Below are positions 37,061 to 46,413 of a stretch of 64,000 bases of DNA, one piece after another. The notes under the pieces are model-generated. The model did not search any database, was not told the origin of the DNA, and worked only from the letters and a program-made list of their open reading frames with translations. Every line of letters starts with the position of its first letter. Within the stretch, counting starts at the first letter, position 1. This DNA is from [Mycobacterium] fortunisiensis (GTDB lineage Bacteria > Actinomycetota > Actinomycetes > Mycobacteriales > Mycobacteriaceae). The stretch is taken from the NCBI RefSeq assembly GCF_019050325.1, contig NZ_VOMB01000012.1, positions 1 through 64,000 on the forward strand, read 5' to 3'. The translations under genes were made by a program, and so were the position numbers.

Positions 37061-37366
37061 CTACACCCGGGGCAGCAGCTCGGCGGCCCGCTGACCGGCC
37101 GCGGCGTACTGGGCGGCGGTAGCGCCGGCACGGGCGGCGCCCGCAGCGGTGTCCGTCCCCAGGGCCAGGACCGCGTCGCTGTGCCGGCCGACGGCCTCGA
37201 TGAAGGCGGTCACGAAGCGTTCGCCGACCGGGCCGAGCGCGGCGGCCGGTGACGGCATCGCGCGCAGGGCAGCGGCCAGCTGATCGAGGTCGGTGGCGTG
37301 CCGGGTCAGGGCGTCACCAAGGGCGCGGATGGCCGTGAGATCGGCGCGCAGGGTGTCGGCGGGCAT
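37061..37366 (-). CDS. EspC/WXG-like type VII secretion partner protein
   Basis: A 101-residue helical protein, MPADTLRADLTAIRALGDALTRHATDLDQLAAALRAMPSP at its start, Ala-rich throughout. It resembles EspC/DUF2580-type secretion partners. The ATG at 37366 is chosen; an ATG at 37402 would add 12 residues. It is directly upstream of the NlpC/P60 gene with a 2-base gap and is divergent from a second EspC-like gene at 37565, so the two arms share an upstream region. Confidence 0.72.
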   Translation of the reverse strand: MPADTLRADLTAIRALGDALTRHATDLDQLAAALRAMPSPAAALGPVGERFVTAFIEAVGRHSDAVLALGTDTAAGAARAGATAAQYAAAGQRAAELLPRV

Positions 37367-37564
37367 GCGGTTAGGACGCACGCCGGTGCCGTTCGGTTCC
37401 ATTGGCTTTTGTGAGCGTTTGTGGGTTCGGCGCTCATCAGGCAGCCTCGCCTTGCGATAGCAGGGGCCGAAATTAGGGGAGTTCATCCTCGTGATCTGGG
37501 CGATACTGGGCGTGCTCGTCAGTGGGTAGCGTCTAGGCCCTCTGTTCTGGTCGAGGGGGCGCAG

Positions 37565-37840
37565 ATGGCAGATCTGTCGGTTAACGCTGCAGAATTAGAT
37601 GCGATTGCAGCGAGTGGTGCAGATATGGCTGACCTCCTTGTGAACGGTTCGGAAGGTGGCGGCAACCGCGCTAGTCAGCCCAGCCACGCCGGAGTTGCTG
37701 CTATACGTGAGTCGGTGACGACAGCTCGACGCGCTCAGTCCGCACGCGGGATCGAACATGCCGATCGCATCCAGGCGGCCAGCGCCGTCTATCGCCGCAC
37801 CGATGATGGTTCGGCCGCCAGCATCACGAAGACGATATGA
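37565..37840 (+). CDS. EspC-like type VII secretion protein
   Basis: A 91-residue helical protein (MADLSVNAAELDAIAASGADMADLL at the start) of the EspC/DUF2580 sort that forms a hairpin of helices and leads a secretion partner to an ESX system. The ATG at 37565 follows a GAGGGGGCG site. It overlaps the next gene by 4 bases. Codons show more A/T at third positions than flanking genes, so this arm may be horizontally acquired. Confidence 0.72.
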   Translation: MADLSVNAAELDAIAASGADMADLLVNGSEGGGNRASQPSHAGVAAIRESVTTARRAQSARGIEHADRIQAASAVYRRTDDGSAASITKTI

Positions 37841-38988
37841 GTCCGGCCGCGGATTCAGGTCCGGTCTTGACCCGCTCTCTGATCGATGGTTGGCAGACCC
37901 AGCACCTCACTGACACGGCCGCGTGGTTGCGTTCGCAGGCCAGCCAATCACGCCGTCTGTTCGATGAGTTTCATCAGACCGTCAAGAGCGCTGATTGGGC
38001 AGGTGATGCCAAGGACGCCGCGGTCGATCTGGTTGGCGCAGATGTTTCGGTTGTCGATCGTCAGAGCGCAATAGCGAACGAAGCTGCCGACATCGCCGAG
38101 CAAGGCGCCGTTGATCTCCAGGCCGCGAAGCGTGATGCATTGGGCGCTATCGGTGACGCTGAAAGCGATGGCTTCAGTGTCGCTGAAGACCTGTCGATTA
38201 CCGACACTCGCCGCATAGACGTCTTGGAAACCAGAGTTCGACACATGGCGATGACAGCGCACGCCGAGACGATCCAGTGGCGAGGCGAGCAATTGGTGCA
38301 AGCTGATGCTCTGGTCGGGCGCCGACTCAGTGAGAAGGCCGCCGACCTTGATGGGATTCGATTCGAGGGCGGCGGCGCAACCATCCACGCAGCCAGCTTC
38401 GGCAGCGACTTCAAACAATCACCGTTGTCTGACGATCCGAGACTTCTCACCAAAGAGCAGGCGTTGGCTGCGTGGGAAAAGCTGCAAGCTGATATCGCTT
38501 CCTACAACTCCCGATGTGCCGTGAATATCGTCGGTCCGCTGCCGCCGCCGCAGTACAGCGCATGCCAAACCGAATTAGCGTCGCTCGAAGCTCAGGAAGC
38601 CGCACTGCGAGCCAGGCTCGCGGATTTCGGTATCCAACCCGACGGGGCCTCGACCAGCGGCGGTACCGGCGGGGACCTAACCTCGACCGCCACCCGGATT
38701 GGTAACGAAGTCGCTGCAATCCCCAAGGGCACTGGCGTCTCCCAGAATGAGACGTTGGCTCAGAGGGTGACCGCCCTGCATCTCAGCCAGGCCGACGCAG
38801 CAGAGGCCGCCAACATCGCGTCAAGAACTGCATATGGTGCGACGGGCGGGATAGCTAATCTTCCGGACGGAACAAAGATGGTATTGCCCGCTATGTTGCA
38901 GCAGCGAGTAGCAATGCAAGTATTCCCCGACGGATCAGTCCAGGTATTCAGAGGCGATCTCATGCAATTTTTGCCATACATCGGCTAG
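37837..38988 (+). CDS. Large WXG-like putative type VII secretion substrate
   Basis: A 383-residue protein. The N-terminal ~110 residues are helical, with WAG at residues 54-56 (SADWAGDAKD), followed by a long helical region (about 60-220). A low-complexity link (DGASTSGGTGGD) leads to a C-terminal part I cannot identify, ending VFPDGSVQVFRGDLMQFLPYIG. The layout resembles LXG/WXG effectors paired with small helper proteins. No toxin catalytic motif is visible. ATGA overlap with the EspC-like gene indicates cotranscription. Confidence 0.7.
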   Translation: MSPAADSGPVLTRSLIDGWQTQHLTDTAAWLRSQASQSRRLFDEFHQTVKSADWAGDAKDAAVDLVGADVSVVDRQSAIANEAADIAEQGAVDLQAAKRDALGAIGDAESDGFSVAEDLSITDTRRIDVLETRVRHMAMTAHAETIQWRGEQLVQADALVGRRLSEKAADLDGIRFEGGGATIHAASFGSDFKQSPLSDDPRLLTKEQALAAWEKLQADIASYNSRCAVNIVGPLPPPQYSACQTELASLEAQEAALRARLADFGIQPDGASTSGGTGGDLTSTATRIGNEVAAIPKGTGVSQNETLAQRVTALHLSQADAAEAANIASRTAYGATGGIANLPDGTKMVLPAMLQQRVAMQVFPDGSVQVFRGDLMQFLPYIG

Positions 38989-39012
38989 GTAGACTGAAGT
39001 AAAGAGGTGAAG

Positions 39013-39573
39013 ATGAGTGCAATTCAGTCGAGTACGTTTTTCGATTTCGAAATTTACGTACTGGCTTCCATGAAGCTAGGGATGCTCCCCAAACGTGCCG
39101 ATATCGAAGCGAAGCTGTCCGAGTACGACCTTTCGCTGGAGGCTGCGGAAAGCATAGGCGGTCGCGTCGTCAACGACCTTGCTGACGAATCATCACGCTT
39201 CACCAGACTGAAGTCGCTTGTCGGCGCGGACCCAGATGCTATTTCGCTGACGTGCACCAGTCTGTTGTGGCCTGATTTTGACTTCACAGCGGCTGGGGAC
39301 GAGTCCGGGTTACTTCGCTCGGTTCGGTACCAACAAGTTCGGGGTGGGCTTCCTACGGTTAATGACCCGACCGCCGTCGCCCCCTGGAGTACTGGCGTGT
39401 CTGGGTTCGAGGAGCGTTTCGGTTCGCTCACGCTTCGCGATCAGTCGCTCCCATTCGAGCACTACCTTCCCGCGCACGAGCAGTACGTTTTCCCGTGGAA
39501 CGGTGACCAGTACGGCGCGGGATTCAGTTGGGGGATATTCCTTTTCGCTGCGAAACTGTGGCCGGAGGATTGA
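39013..39573 (+). CDS. Unknown protein, candidate immunity or partner
   Basis: A 186-residue soluble protein. I recognise no domain. It starts SAIQSSTFFDFEIYVLASMKLGMLPK and is rich in Trp, Phe and acidic residues toward the C-terminus (PWNGDQYGAGFSWGIFLFAAKLW). It begins 24 bases after the large WXG-like gene with GAGG five bases before ATG 39013. Downstream of a secreted effector, a gene like this often encodes its immunity protein; that is inference. Confidence 0.65.
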   Translation: MSAIQSSTFFDFEIYVLASMKLGMLPKRADIEAKLSEYDLSLEAAESIGGRVVNDLADESSRFTRLKSLVGADPDAISLTCTSLLWPDFDFTAAGDESGLLRSVRYQQVRGGLPTVNDPTAVAPWSTGVSGFEERFGSLTLRDQSLPFEHYLPAHEQYVFPWNGDQYGAGFSWGIFLFAAKLWPED

Positions 39574-39664
39574 AATTCACTTGCAGCGTGTGCCCGCTTT
39601 CTACCTGAGGGCTGCTCGCACGCCGGGATGACCGCCCTGCGGTAGAAATCGGCGCGCTCAGCGC

Positions 39665-40090
39665 TCACACGGCGCTGCCGCCGCCGTCCACGTGCAGCGT
39701 CGAGCCGGTGATGAACCCGGCCCGCGGCGAGCTCAGGAACAGCACGGCCTGCGCGATCTCCTCCGGGGTGGCAGTGCGGCCCAGCGGCAGCGCGCGGCCG
39801 AGCTCCTCGTTCGTCTCGCCCCACTGCGCGGCCACACCCTCGGTGCGGGTGGGACCGGGCGCCACACTGTTGACCCGCACCCCGCCGCCCCCGAATTCGG
39901 CTGCCCAGGTGCGGGTCAACGATTCCACCGCGGCTTTCGACGCGCTGTAGGCCGAAGCGCCGGGCACCCCTTTGGAAGCCACCATGGAGGTGACGTTGAC
40001 GATGCTGCCACGGCCCCGTTCCAGCATGCCGCCCAAGCCGCCGGTGACCAATGCCCGGTAGCCGTCGAGTTCTGTCGATGTGGATTCCAT
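39665..40090 (-). pseudogene. Short-chain dehydrogenase with a large in-frame deletion
   Basis: Encodes 141 residues against a usual 240-250. It begins GYRALVTGG, the first part of the cofactor-binding motif, then jumps to LERGRGSIVNVTSMVASKG, which normally lies near residue 130-145. The missing stretch holds the rest of TGxxxGxG and the NNAG motif. The catalytic YSASK and C-terminal substrate region remain. The frame is preserved, so it may still be made, but it cannot bind NAD(P) normally. It follows an ECF sigma gene by 18 bases. Confidence 0.75.
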
Positions 40091-40108
40091 GATTTCCTTT
40101 CGCTGTGT

Positions 40109-40687
40109 TCAGGCGCTCAGTGCGGTGCGCAGTCGTTCGCGGCTCCGCGAGATGCGCGACATCACCGTTCCGACAGGCACTTCCATGACTGCGGCAACTT
40201 CGGCGTAGGTGAATCCCTGGACATCGGCGTAGTACACGACGGTGCGAAACCCCTCGGGTAGCGTCGCCAACGCCTCGCGAATCCGATCGTCGCAGTGTGA
40301 CTCCAGGGCGCGCTCTTCAGCCGAACGTTCGGAATTTGCGAAATAGGTTGCGTGGCTGAGCATGTCACTGTCAGTGAACTCGCCTACCGCGAAAGCGTCC
40401 GGACGCCGCTGCTTCATCCGGTGGGTGCTGATCCACCGATTGTGCAGGATGCGAAACAGCCAGGCCCGCAGGTTGGTGCCAGGTTCGAAGCGCCGGAAAC
40501 CGGCGTAGGCGTTCATCAGGGTGTCCTGCACCAGGTCCTCGGCGTCGGCCTGGCTGTGGGTCAGCCGCCGCGCGGTGCGCAACAGGACCGGGTGAAAGGG
40601 CATCGCCTCGCGGGCGAACCGGGCCGCCAGCGACGCGTCGGACTCGGCTGCCAGGGTCTGCCGGCCGGGCGGTCTGAGTTCGGTCAT
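40109..40687 (-). CDS. ECF sigma factor without adjacent anti-sigma gene
   Basis: A 192-residue ECF sigma factor similar to SigH/RpoE groups. Region 2 has LTHSQADAEDLVQDTLMNAYAGFRRFEPGTNLRAWLFRILHNRWIS and region 4 has LPEGFRTVVYYADVQGFTYAEVAAVMEVPVGTVMSRISRSRERLR. The ATG at 40687 is chosen. The SigH group is usually followed by a zinc anti-sigma gene such as rshA; here the next gene is a truncated dehydrogenase instead. It is therefore an orphan, controlled from elsewhere or constitutively weak. Confidence 0.87.
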   Translation of the reverse strand: MTELRPPGRQTLAAESDASLAARFAREAMPFHPVLLRTARRLTHSQADAEDLVQDTLMNAYAGFRRFEPGTNLRAWLFRILHNRWISTHRMKQRRPDAFAVGEFTDSDMLSHATYFANSERSAEERALESHCDDRIREALATLPEGFRTVVYYADVQGFTYAEVAAVMEVPVGTVMSRISRSRERLRTALSA

Positions 40688-40756
40688 GGTCCCCAGCCTG
40701 ATTCGGGCACCCCCGCGGCGGACCCTTGAAAACCCGTGGTCCGTATCCGTGGGGTT

Positions 40757-40762
40757 TAAGGT
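40757..40762 (+). promoter_or_regulatory. -10 hexamer of a leaderless upp mRNA
   Basis: TAAGGT ends 6 bases before ATG 40769, so transcription is predicted to start at the initiation codon. Confidence 0.5.
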
Positions 40763-40768
40763 CAGCGC

Positions 40769-41392
40769 ATGGATGTGCGTGTCGTCGACCACCCGCTGGC
40801 TGCTGCGCGACTGACCACCCTGCGGGATGAACGGACCGACAACGCGGGGTTCCGGGCGGCGCTGCGTGATCTGACCCTGATGCTCGTCTACGAGGCCACC
40901 CGCGACGCGGCGTCCGAACAGATCCCGGTGCGCACCCCGGTCACCGACACCACGGGGTCGCGGCTGGCCAATCCGCCGCTGTTGGTGCCGGTGTTGCGCG
41001 CCGGGTTGGGCATGGTCGACCAGGCGCACGCCTTGATCCCCGAAGCGCAGGTGGGCTTTGTCGGGATGGCCCGTGACGAGACGACGTTCCAGCCGACGCC
41101 GTACCTGGCTTCGCTGCCGGACGACCTGAGCAGCCGGCCGGTGTTCGTGCTCGACCCGATGTTGGCGACCGGCGGGTCGATGGCCCACACCATCGGCCTG
41201 CTGCGCGAACGTCGGGCCGACGACATCACCGCGGTGTGTGTGGTGTGCGCCCCGCAGGGCATCGCCGCGCTGGAGAAGATCGCCCCCGATATGCGGTTGA
41301 TCACCGCGACCATCGACGAGGGGCTCAACGAGATCGCCTACATCGTGCCGGGTCTCGGCGACGCCGGAGATCGGCAGTTCGGCCCGCGGTAG
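40769..41392 (+). CDS. upp: Uracil phosphoribosyltransferase
   Basis: Makes UMP from uracil and PRPP in salvage. The 207-residue enzyme has the PRPP loop [21 protein letters not shown] and the uracil-binding C-terminus [20 protein letters not shown] at 40769 coincides with the predicted transcription start. It complements cdd and deoA in the same window. Confidence 0.95.
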   Translation: MDVRVVDHPLAAARLTTLRDERTDNAGFRAALRDLTLMLVYEATRDAASEQIPVRTPVTDTTGSRLANPPLLVPVLRAGLGMVDQAHALIPEAQVGFVGMARDETTFQPTPYLASLPDDLSSRPVFVLDPMLATGGSMAHTIGLLRERRADDITAVCVVCAPQGIAALEKIAPDMRLITATIDEGLNEIAYIVPGLGDAGDRQFGPR

Positions 41393-41395
41393 CCC

Positions 41396-43012
41396 CTACC
41401 AGCGCGTCGCGGCGTCGATGAGTTCCCGGCTCAGCTTTTCGGCGTGGGCCCGGGCGGTGTCCAGATCGTCGGTCGGGGCGCAGCGGACCTCGGTGTAGGA
41501 CTTGAGCTTCGGCTCGGTTCCCGACGGGCGCACCACCACCCGGATTGAGGTGCCGCCCTCGTCGCCGGTGAAGACCAGGGCGTCGGTGCGCTGTTGGCCG
41601 CGACGATCCAGCAGGTCTTCGACGCCGACGCTGAACCCGGCGAGCTCGCGCGGCGGTGTGGCCCGCAGACGCATCATCGCGGTCTCGGCGTCGTCAACCA
41701 CCCGGCTCACCGCGCCGGTGACGTGCACACCGTGGGTCCTGGCCAGGGCGTCGAGAGCGTCGAGCAGGGTGCGGCCCTGATCACGCAGGGCAGCCACCAG
41801 ATCACAGACCAGGATCGCGGCGCTGATGCCGTCCTTGTCGCGCACCGCGGCCGGATCGACGCAATATCCGATCGCCTCTTCGTAGGCGTAGACCAAGGTG
41901 TTGCCGGGGCGCTGGGCGCGGGCCAACCACTTGAACCCGGTGAGGGTTTCGGCGTGCTGGGCGTCGTGCGCGGCTGCGATGGCTGCCAGCATCCTCGAGG
42001 ACACCACCGTGCTGGCCACCAGGGCGGCTTCGCTGACCGGGCCGGGTTCCAGCTGGGACAGGATGTAATCACCCAGCAGCCAACCTGTTTCGTCGCCGGA
42101 GAGCATCCGCCAGCCATCCGGGCTGGGCACGCAGACGGCGCATCGGTCGGCATCGGGGTCCAGCGCGACGGCGACCTCGGCGTCGACTGCTGCGGCCAGC
42201 GACAGCAGCGCATCGACCGCGCCGGGCTCCTCTGGATTGGGGAAGCTGACGGTGGGAAAGTCCGGATCGGGTGTGAACTGATCCTCCACGACGTGGACGT
42301 CGTCGAAGCCGGCCAGCGCCAACGCATCCAGGGCGTACTCACCGCCGACACCGTGCAGCGGGGTCAGCGCCACCCGCACCGAACCGGTGCTGCGCCGCAC
42401 CCGGGCGGCCCGCTCGACATAACCATGGATCTGCCGCAGGCCACCGACTTCGACTGCTGCCCTGGGGATCTCGTCGGCGTACGGGGCCCGGGCCATCGCT
42501 GCCTCGATCTCGCTGTCGGAGGGGGAGACGATCTGCATCCCACCGTCGAGAAACACCTTGAAGCCGTTGTCCGTCGGCGGGTTGTGCGATGCGGTGATCT
42601 GGATGCCGGCCGCGGCGGGCAGGTGCCGGACGGTGTAGGCGATCACCGGCGTCGGAACGGCGGCCAGCATGAGCAGCACATCGAAACCTTCGGCGGCCAG
42701 CACTTCGGCGGCGGCGAGCGCGAACTCGTCGGAGCGGTGCCGGGCGTCGCGGCCCACCACCACGTGTGAGCCGCCCAGGCACCGGTCCTTGAGCACTTGG
42801 GCCAAAGCCCACGCGGCGCGCATGACGACGGCCAGATTCATCGCGTCCGGCCCGCCCCGCAGCGGCCCGCGCAATCCGGCTGTGCCGAACGTCAGCGGCC
42901 GGCTGAACCGGCGGTCGAGCTCCTCGGGACTGCAGGCGGCCAGTTCGGCCGCGGTCTGCGGGTCAGGGTCATGGGCGATCCAATCGGCGGCGGCGGTCGC
43001 GATCGTGGTCAT
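41396..43012 (-). CDS. pmmB: Phosphomannomutase/phosphoglucomutase PmmB
   Basis: A 538-residue alpha-D-phosphohexomutase. The phosphorylated Ser142 is in TASHNPP, and the magnesium site is in LDPDADR. TFGTAGLRGP (41-50) opens domain 1 and VRPSGTEPKLKSY closes the phosphate-binding C-terminal domain. It interconverts hexose 1- and 6-phosphates for polysaccharide or pentose-phosphate salvage; adjacency to punA suggests a phosphopentomutase-like role. It is convergent with upp. Confidence 0.92.
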   Translation of the reverse strand: MTTIATAAADWIAHDPDPQTAAELAACSPEELDRRFSRPLTFGTAGLRGPLRGGPDAMNLAVVMRAAWALAQVLKDRCLGGSHVVVGRDARHRSDEFALAAAEVLAAEGFDVLLMLAAVPTPVIAYTVRHLPAAAGIQITASHNPPTDNGFKVFLDGGMQIVSPSDSEIEAAMARAPYADEIPRAAVEVGGLRQIHGYVERAARVRRSTGSVRVALTPLHGVGGEYALDALALAGFDDVHVVEDQFTPDPDFPTVSFPNPEEPGAVDALLSLAAAVDAEVAVALDPDADRCAVCVPSPDGWRMLSGDETGWLLGDYILSQLEPGPVSEAALVASTVVSSRMLAAIAAAHDAQHAETLTGFKWLARAQRPGNTLVYAYEEAIGYCVDPAAVRDKDGISAAILVCDLVAALRDQGRTLLDALDALARTHGVHVTGAVSRVVDDAETAMMRLRATPPRELAGFSVGVEDLLDRRGQQRTDALVFTGDEGGTSIRVVVRPSGTEPKLKSYTEVRCAPTDDLDTARAHAEKLSRELIDAATRW

Positions 43013-43066
43013 GACCCAAGTGTGCCCGCAGCGGCGGCGGAGTACGCCGCCTTGTGCGGATGCGGG

Positions 43067-43858
43067 TCACAGCCGCGCGATGACCGCCCCGAGCAGCGCG
43101 CCCATCCGGGTCGCGGACTGGCGCCCGGCCTCCAGCACCTCGGCATGGCTCAGCGGCTCGCCCGTCATCCCGGCCGCCAGGTTCGTCACCATCGACACCC
43201 CCAGCACGTGCAGTCCGGCGGCGCGGGCGGCGATCGTCTCGTGCACCGTCGACATGCCGACCAGGTCGGCGCCCAGGGTGCGCAGCATCCGGATCTCGGC
43301 CGGGGTCTCGTAGTGCGGGCCGGGCAACCCGGCGTAGACGCCCTCGGCGAGAGACGGCTCGATCTCGCGGGCCAGAGCCCGCAGCCGCGGCGAGTACGCG
43401 TCGACCAGGTCGACGAACTGCGCCCCCACCAGCGGAGAACGTGCCGTGAGGTTGAGGTGGTCGCTGATCAGCACGGGTTGGCCGACCTGGTATTCGGGAC
43501 GCAGGCCGCCGGCGGCGTTGGTCAGCACCACCGTCGACACGCCCGTCGCGGCCGCCGTCCGCACCGGATGCACCACATGCTGCAGGTCATGCCCCTCATA
43601 GGCATGGATGCGCCCGGCCAGCACCAGGACCCGGTGCTCACCGGTGCATACCGAATACACCTGGCCGACGTGCCCCGCCGCGCTCGGCGGGGTGAAGCCG
43701 GGAATCTCGGCCATCGGCACGGTGGCGACCAGCCGGCCGAGCTCGGGCACCGCCGGTGCCCAGCCGGAACCGAGGACGACGGCCACGTCGTGGCTCTCGA
43801 CACCGGTGCGCTCGGCGATCGCGGCAGCGGAGGTGGCGAACGGCTGGTGATCGGTCAC
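43067..43858 (-). CDS. punA: Purine nucleoside phosphorylase
   Basis: Cleaves purine nucleosides with phosphate in salvage. The 263-residue trimeric-type enzyme has [15 protein letters not shown] (phosphate loop), [44 protein letters not shown] and [28 protein letters not shown] element near 43870 on the minus strand puts the mRNA start about 2 bases before the GTG. It is transcribed away from amiB1 and upstream of pmmB. Confidence 0.94.
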   Translation of the reverse strand: MTDHQPFATSAAAIAERTGVESHDVAVVLGSGWAPAVPELGRLVATVPMAEIPGFTPPSAAGHVGQVYSVCTGEHRVLVLAGRIHAYEGHDLQHVVHPVRTAAATGVSTVVLTNAAGGLRPEYQVGQPVLISDHLNLTARSPLVGAQFVDLVDAYSPRLRALAREIEPSLAEGVYAGLPGPHYETPAEIRMLRTLGADLVGMSTVHETIAARAAGLHVLGVSMVTNLAAGMTGEPLSHAEVLEAGRQSATRMGALLGAVIARL

Positions 43859-43905
43859 GATAGGCGAGCTTAACCGGCATGAACTGGCAGTGAGATACTG
43901 CGAAG

Positions 43906-45090
43906 ATGCCGTCGGCCACCGCCTCCCTGAGCGTCGAAGACGCCATCAACCGGCGTCGTGGCGATCTCATCGAGCTCTCCCATTCGATCCACTCCGAGCC
44001 GGAGCTGGCCTTCGCCGAGCATCGCAGCTGCGCGAAGGCGCAGGCGCTGGTGGCCGAATACGGCTTCGAGATCACCGCCGCGCCCGGCGGGTTGGACACC
44101 GCTTTCCGGGCGTCCTACGGCAGTGGTCCGCTGGTGGTCGGGGTCTGCGCCGAATACGACGCGTTGCCCGAGATCGGGCATGCCTGCGGGCACAACATCA
44201 TCGCGGCCTCGGCGGTCGGCACGGCGCTGGCTCTGGCCGATGTGGCCGACGAGCTGGGCCTGACCGTGGTGCTCGTCGGCACCCCCGCCGAAGAGCTCGG
44301 CGGCGGCAAGGTGTTGCTGCTCGAGGCCGGGGTTTTCGAGGACATCGCCGCGACGGTCATGCTGCACCCGGGGCCGGTGGACATCGCCGCGGCCCACTCA
44401 CTGGCCCTTTCGGAGGTGACGGTCGAGTACACCGGACGCGAGTCGCACGCCGCCGTGGCGCCGTATCTGGGGGTCAACGCCGCCGACGCCGTCACTGTCG
44501 CGCAGGTGGCCATCGGGCTGCTGCGCCAGCAGCTGGCGCCGGGGCAGATGGTGCACGGCATCGTGACCGACGGCGGGCAGGCCACCAACGTCATTCCGGG
44601 CCGCGCCGAGATGCGCTACACCATGCGGGCCGCCGACATGACGGCGCTGCGGGCGCTGGAAGACCGGATGGCCGGCTGTTTTTCGGCCGGGGCACTGGCC
44701 ACCGGGTGTGAGCACCAGGTCACCGAGATCGCCCCGGCGTACGCCGAGATGGTCCCCGATAGGTGGCTGTCGGAGATCATCCGTGCCGAGATGCTGCGCC
44801 TCGGTCGTAGCCCGCTGCCGGAGAACGTGGAGGCGAGCGTGCCGCTGGGGAGTACCGATATGGGCAACATCAGCCAGGTGATGCCCGGCATCCATCCGGT
44901 GATCGGTATCGACTCGGGCGGCGCGGCGATTCATCAGCCCGCATTCACTGCTGCGGCGGTGGGGCCGAGTGCGGACAAGGCCGTGCTGGAAGGGGCGATC
45001 ATGTTGGCCCGCACCGTGGTTCAGCTCGCCGAGAATCCGGCGGAGCGGGATCGGGTGCTGCAAGCACAGCAGAGGAGGCAGGCGCGATGA
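43906..45090 (+). CDS. amiB1: M20 family amidohydrolase AmiB1
   Basis: A 394-residue metallo-amidohydrolase of the M20D aminoacylase-like family. Metal-site His in [13 protein letters not shown], catalytic Glu pair in [14 protein letters not shown], and dimerisation-type [24 protein letters not shown] match the family. It should hydrolyse an amide or N-acyl amino acid; the substrate is unknown. It overlaps amiA1 by 4 bases. Confidence 0.9.
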   Translation: MPSATASLSVEDAINRRRGDLIELSHSIHSEPELAFAEHRSCAKAQALVAEYGFEITAAPGGLDTAFRASYGSGPLVVGVCAEYDALPEIGHACGHNIIAASAVGTALALADVADELGLTVVLVGTPAEELGGGKVLLLEAGVFEDIAATVMLHPGPVDIAAAHSLALSEVTVEYTGRESHAAVAPYLGVNAADAVTVAQVAIGLLRQQLAPGQMVHGIVTDGGQATNVIPGRAEMRYTMRAADMTALRALEDRMAGCFSAGALATGCEHQVTEIAPAYAEMVPDRWLSEIIRAEMLRLGRSPLPENVEASVPLGSTDMGNISQVMPGIHPVIGIDSGGAAIHQPAFTAAAVGPSADKAVLEGAIMLARTVVQLAENPAERDRVLQAQQRRQAR

Positions 45091-46253
45091 GCGTGTTGTC
45101 GCACGCCGCGGCGCGGTGGTTGTCGGCGAACTACGACGAGCTCGTCGGTTGGCGCAGGCACCTGCACGCTCATCCGGAACTGGGTCGTCAGGAGTTCGCC
45201 ACCACCGAGTTCGTCGCCGCTCACCTCGCTGACGCCGGGTTTAACCCCAAGGTACTGCCCGGTGGCACTGGCCTGACCTGCGACTTCGGGCCCGAGGACG
45301 GTCCGCGGATCGCGTTGCGCGCAGATATGGACGCCCTGCCGATGGCCGACCGCACCGGTGCGTCCTATGCGTCGACCGTGCCCAACGTCGCGCATGCCTG
45401 CGGGCACGATGCGCACACCGCGATCCTGCTGGGCACCGCGATGGCGCTGTCGTCGGTGCCGGAACTGCCGGTGGGCGTGCGGCTGCTGTTCCAGGCCGCC
45501 GAGGAGCTGATGCCCGGCGGTGCGATCGACGCGATCAACGCCGGGGTGTTGAGCGGGGTGAGCCGCATCTTCGCCCTGCACTGCGATCCCCGGCTGGCCG
45601 TGGGCCGGGTGGCCACCAAACCCGGGCCGATCACCTCGGCGGCCGATTCCATCGAGATCACCCTGCACTCGCCCGGCGGGCACACCTCCCGGCCGCACCT
45701 GACCGGTGACCTGGTTTACGGGCTGGGCACCCTGATCACCGGGCTGCCCGGGGTGCTGTCGCGGCGCGTCGACCCCCGCCACGACACCGTGATGGTGTGG
45801 GGTGCGGTCAACGCCGGGGTGGCCGCCAATGCCATCCCGCAGATCGGCACCCTGGCCGGTACGATCCGCACCGCCAGCCGCGACACCTGGCTGACGCTGG
45901 AATCGATTGTGGAGGAAGTGGTTACGGCGCTGCTGGCCCCGCTCAACATCGACCACACCCTGAACTATCGGCGGGGCGTGCCCCCGGTGGTCAACGAAGA
46001 GGTGTCCACCCGCATCCTCACCCACGCGATCGAGGCGATCGGTCCCAAGGTGCTCGCCGACACCCACCAGTCCGGCGGCGGCGAGGATTTCTCCTGGTAC
46101 CTCGAAGAGGTGCCCGGGGCGATGGGTCGGCTCGGGGTGTGGAGTGGCCAGGGGCCACAGTTGGACCTGCATCAGCCCACGTTCGACATCGACGAGCGGG
46201 CCCTCGGTGTGGGGGTGCGCACGATGGTCAACCTCGTCGCGGCCTCTGCGTAA
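45087..46253 (+). CDS. amiA1: M20 family amidohydrolase AmiA1
   Basis: A 388-residue M20D amidohydrolase, paralogous to the upstream gene. It carries ADMDALPM, ACGHDAHTAILLG (metal His/Asp) and FQAAEELMPGGA (catalytic Glu). The ATG overlaps amiB1. The two are paralogues transcribed together, probably with different acyl specificities. The 3' end is next to a family B hairpin. Confidence 0.9.
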   Translation: MSVLSHAAARWLSANYDELVGWRRHLHAHPELGRQEFATTEFVAAHLADAGFNPKVLPGGTGLTCDFGPEDGPRIALRADMDALPMADRTGASYASTVPNVAHACGHDAHTAILLGTAMALSSVPELPVGVRLLFQAAEELMPGGAIDAINAGVLSGVSRIFALHCDPRLAVGRVATKPGPITSAADSIEITLHSPGGHTSRPHLTGDLVYGLGTLITGLPGVLSRRVDPRHDTVMVWGAVNAGVAANAIPQIGTLAGTIRTASRDTWLTLESIVEEVVTALLAPLNIDHTLNYRRGVPPVVNEEVSTRILTHAIEAIGPKVLADTHQSGGGEDFSWYLEEVPGAMGRLGVWSGQGPQLDLHQPTFDIDERALGVGVRTMVNLVAASA

Positions 46254-46264
46254 CCTCTGGCACG

Positions 46265-46318
46265 GCGAGCGTGCGTGTCTGCCTCGAACACGCCGCGCGC
46301 GGGCGACACCATGCGCAC
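46265..46318. repeat. Intergenic hairpin, family B copy 2
   Basis: GCGAGCGTGCGTGTCTG (46265-46281) starts a hairpin that closes with GCGCACGCTCGTC near 46318. The same 17 bases recur inverted at 47342-47358, beyond the DUF559 gene. Confidence 0.65.
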
Positions 46319-46413
46319 GCTCGTCCCTGCCGGTTGTGCACAGATCGCATTTCATCCACAGATCCGCATAGTGCTTCTTCCGAAGCCGTTGCGCAGCAAC
46401 GACCATCGTCGAC

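Noticed and set aside
41594..43873. Long plus-strand frames opposite pmmB and punA
   Set aside because: Shadows; the minus-strand proteins have complete active sites.
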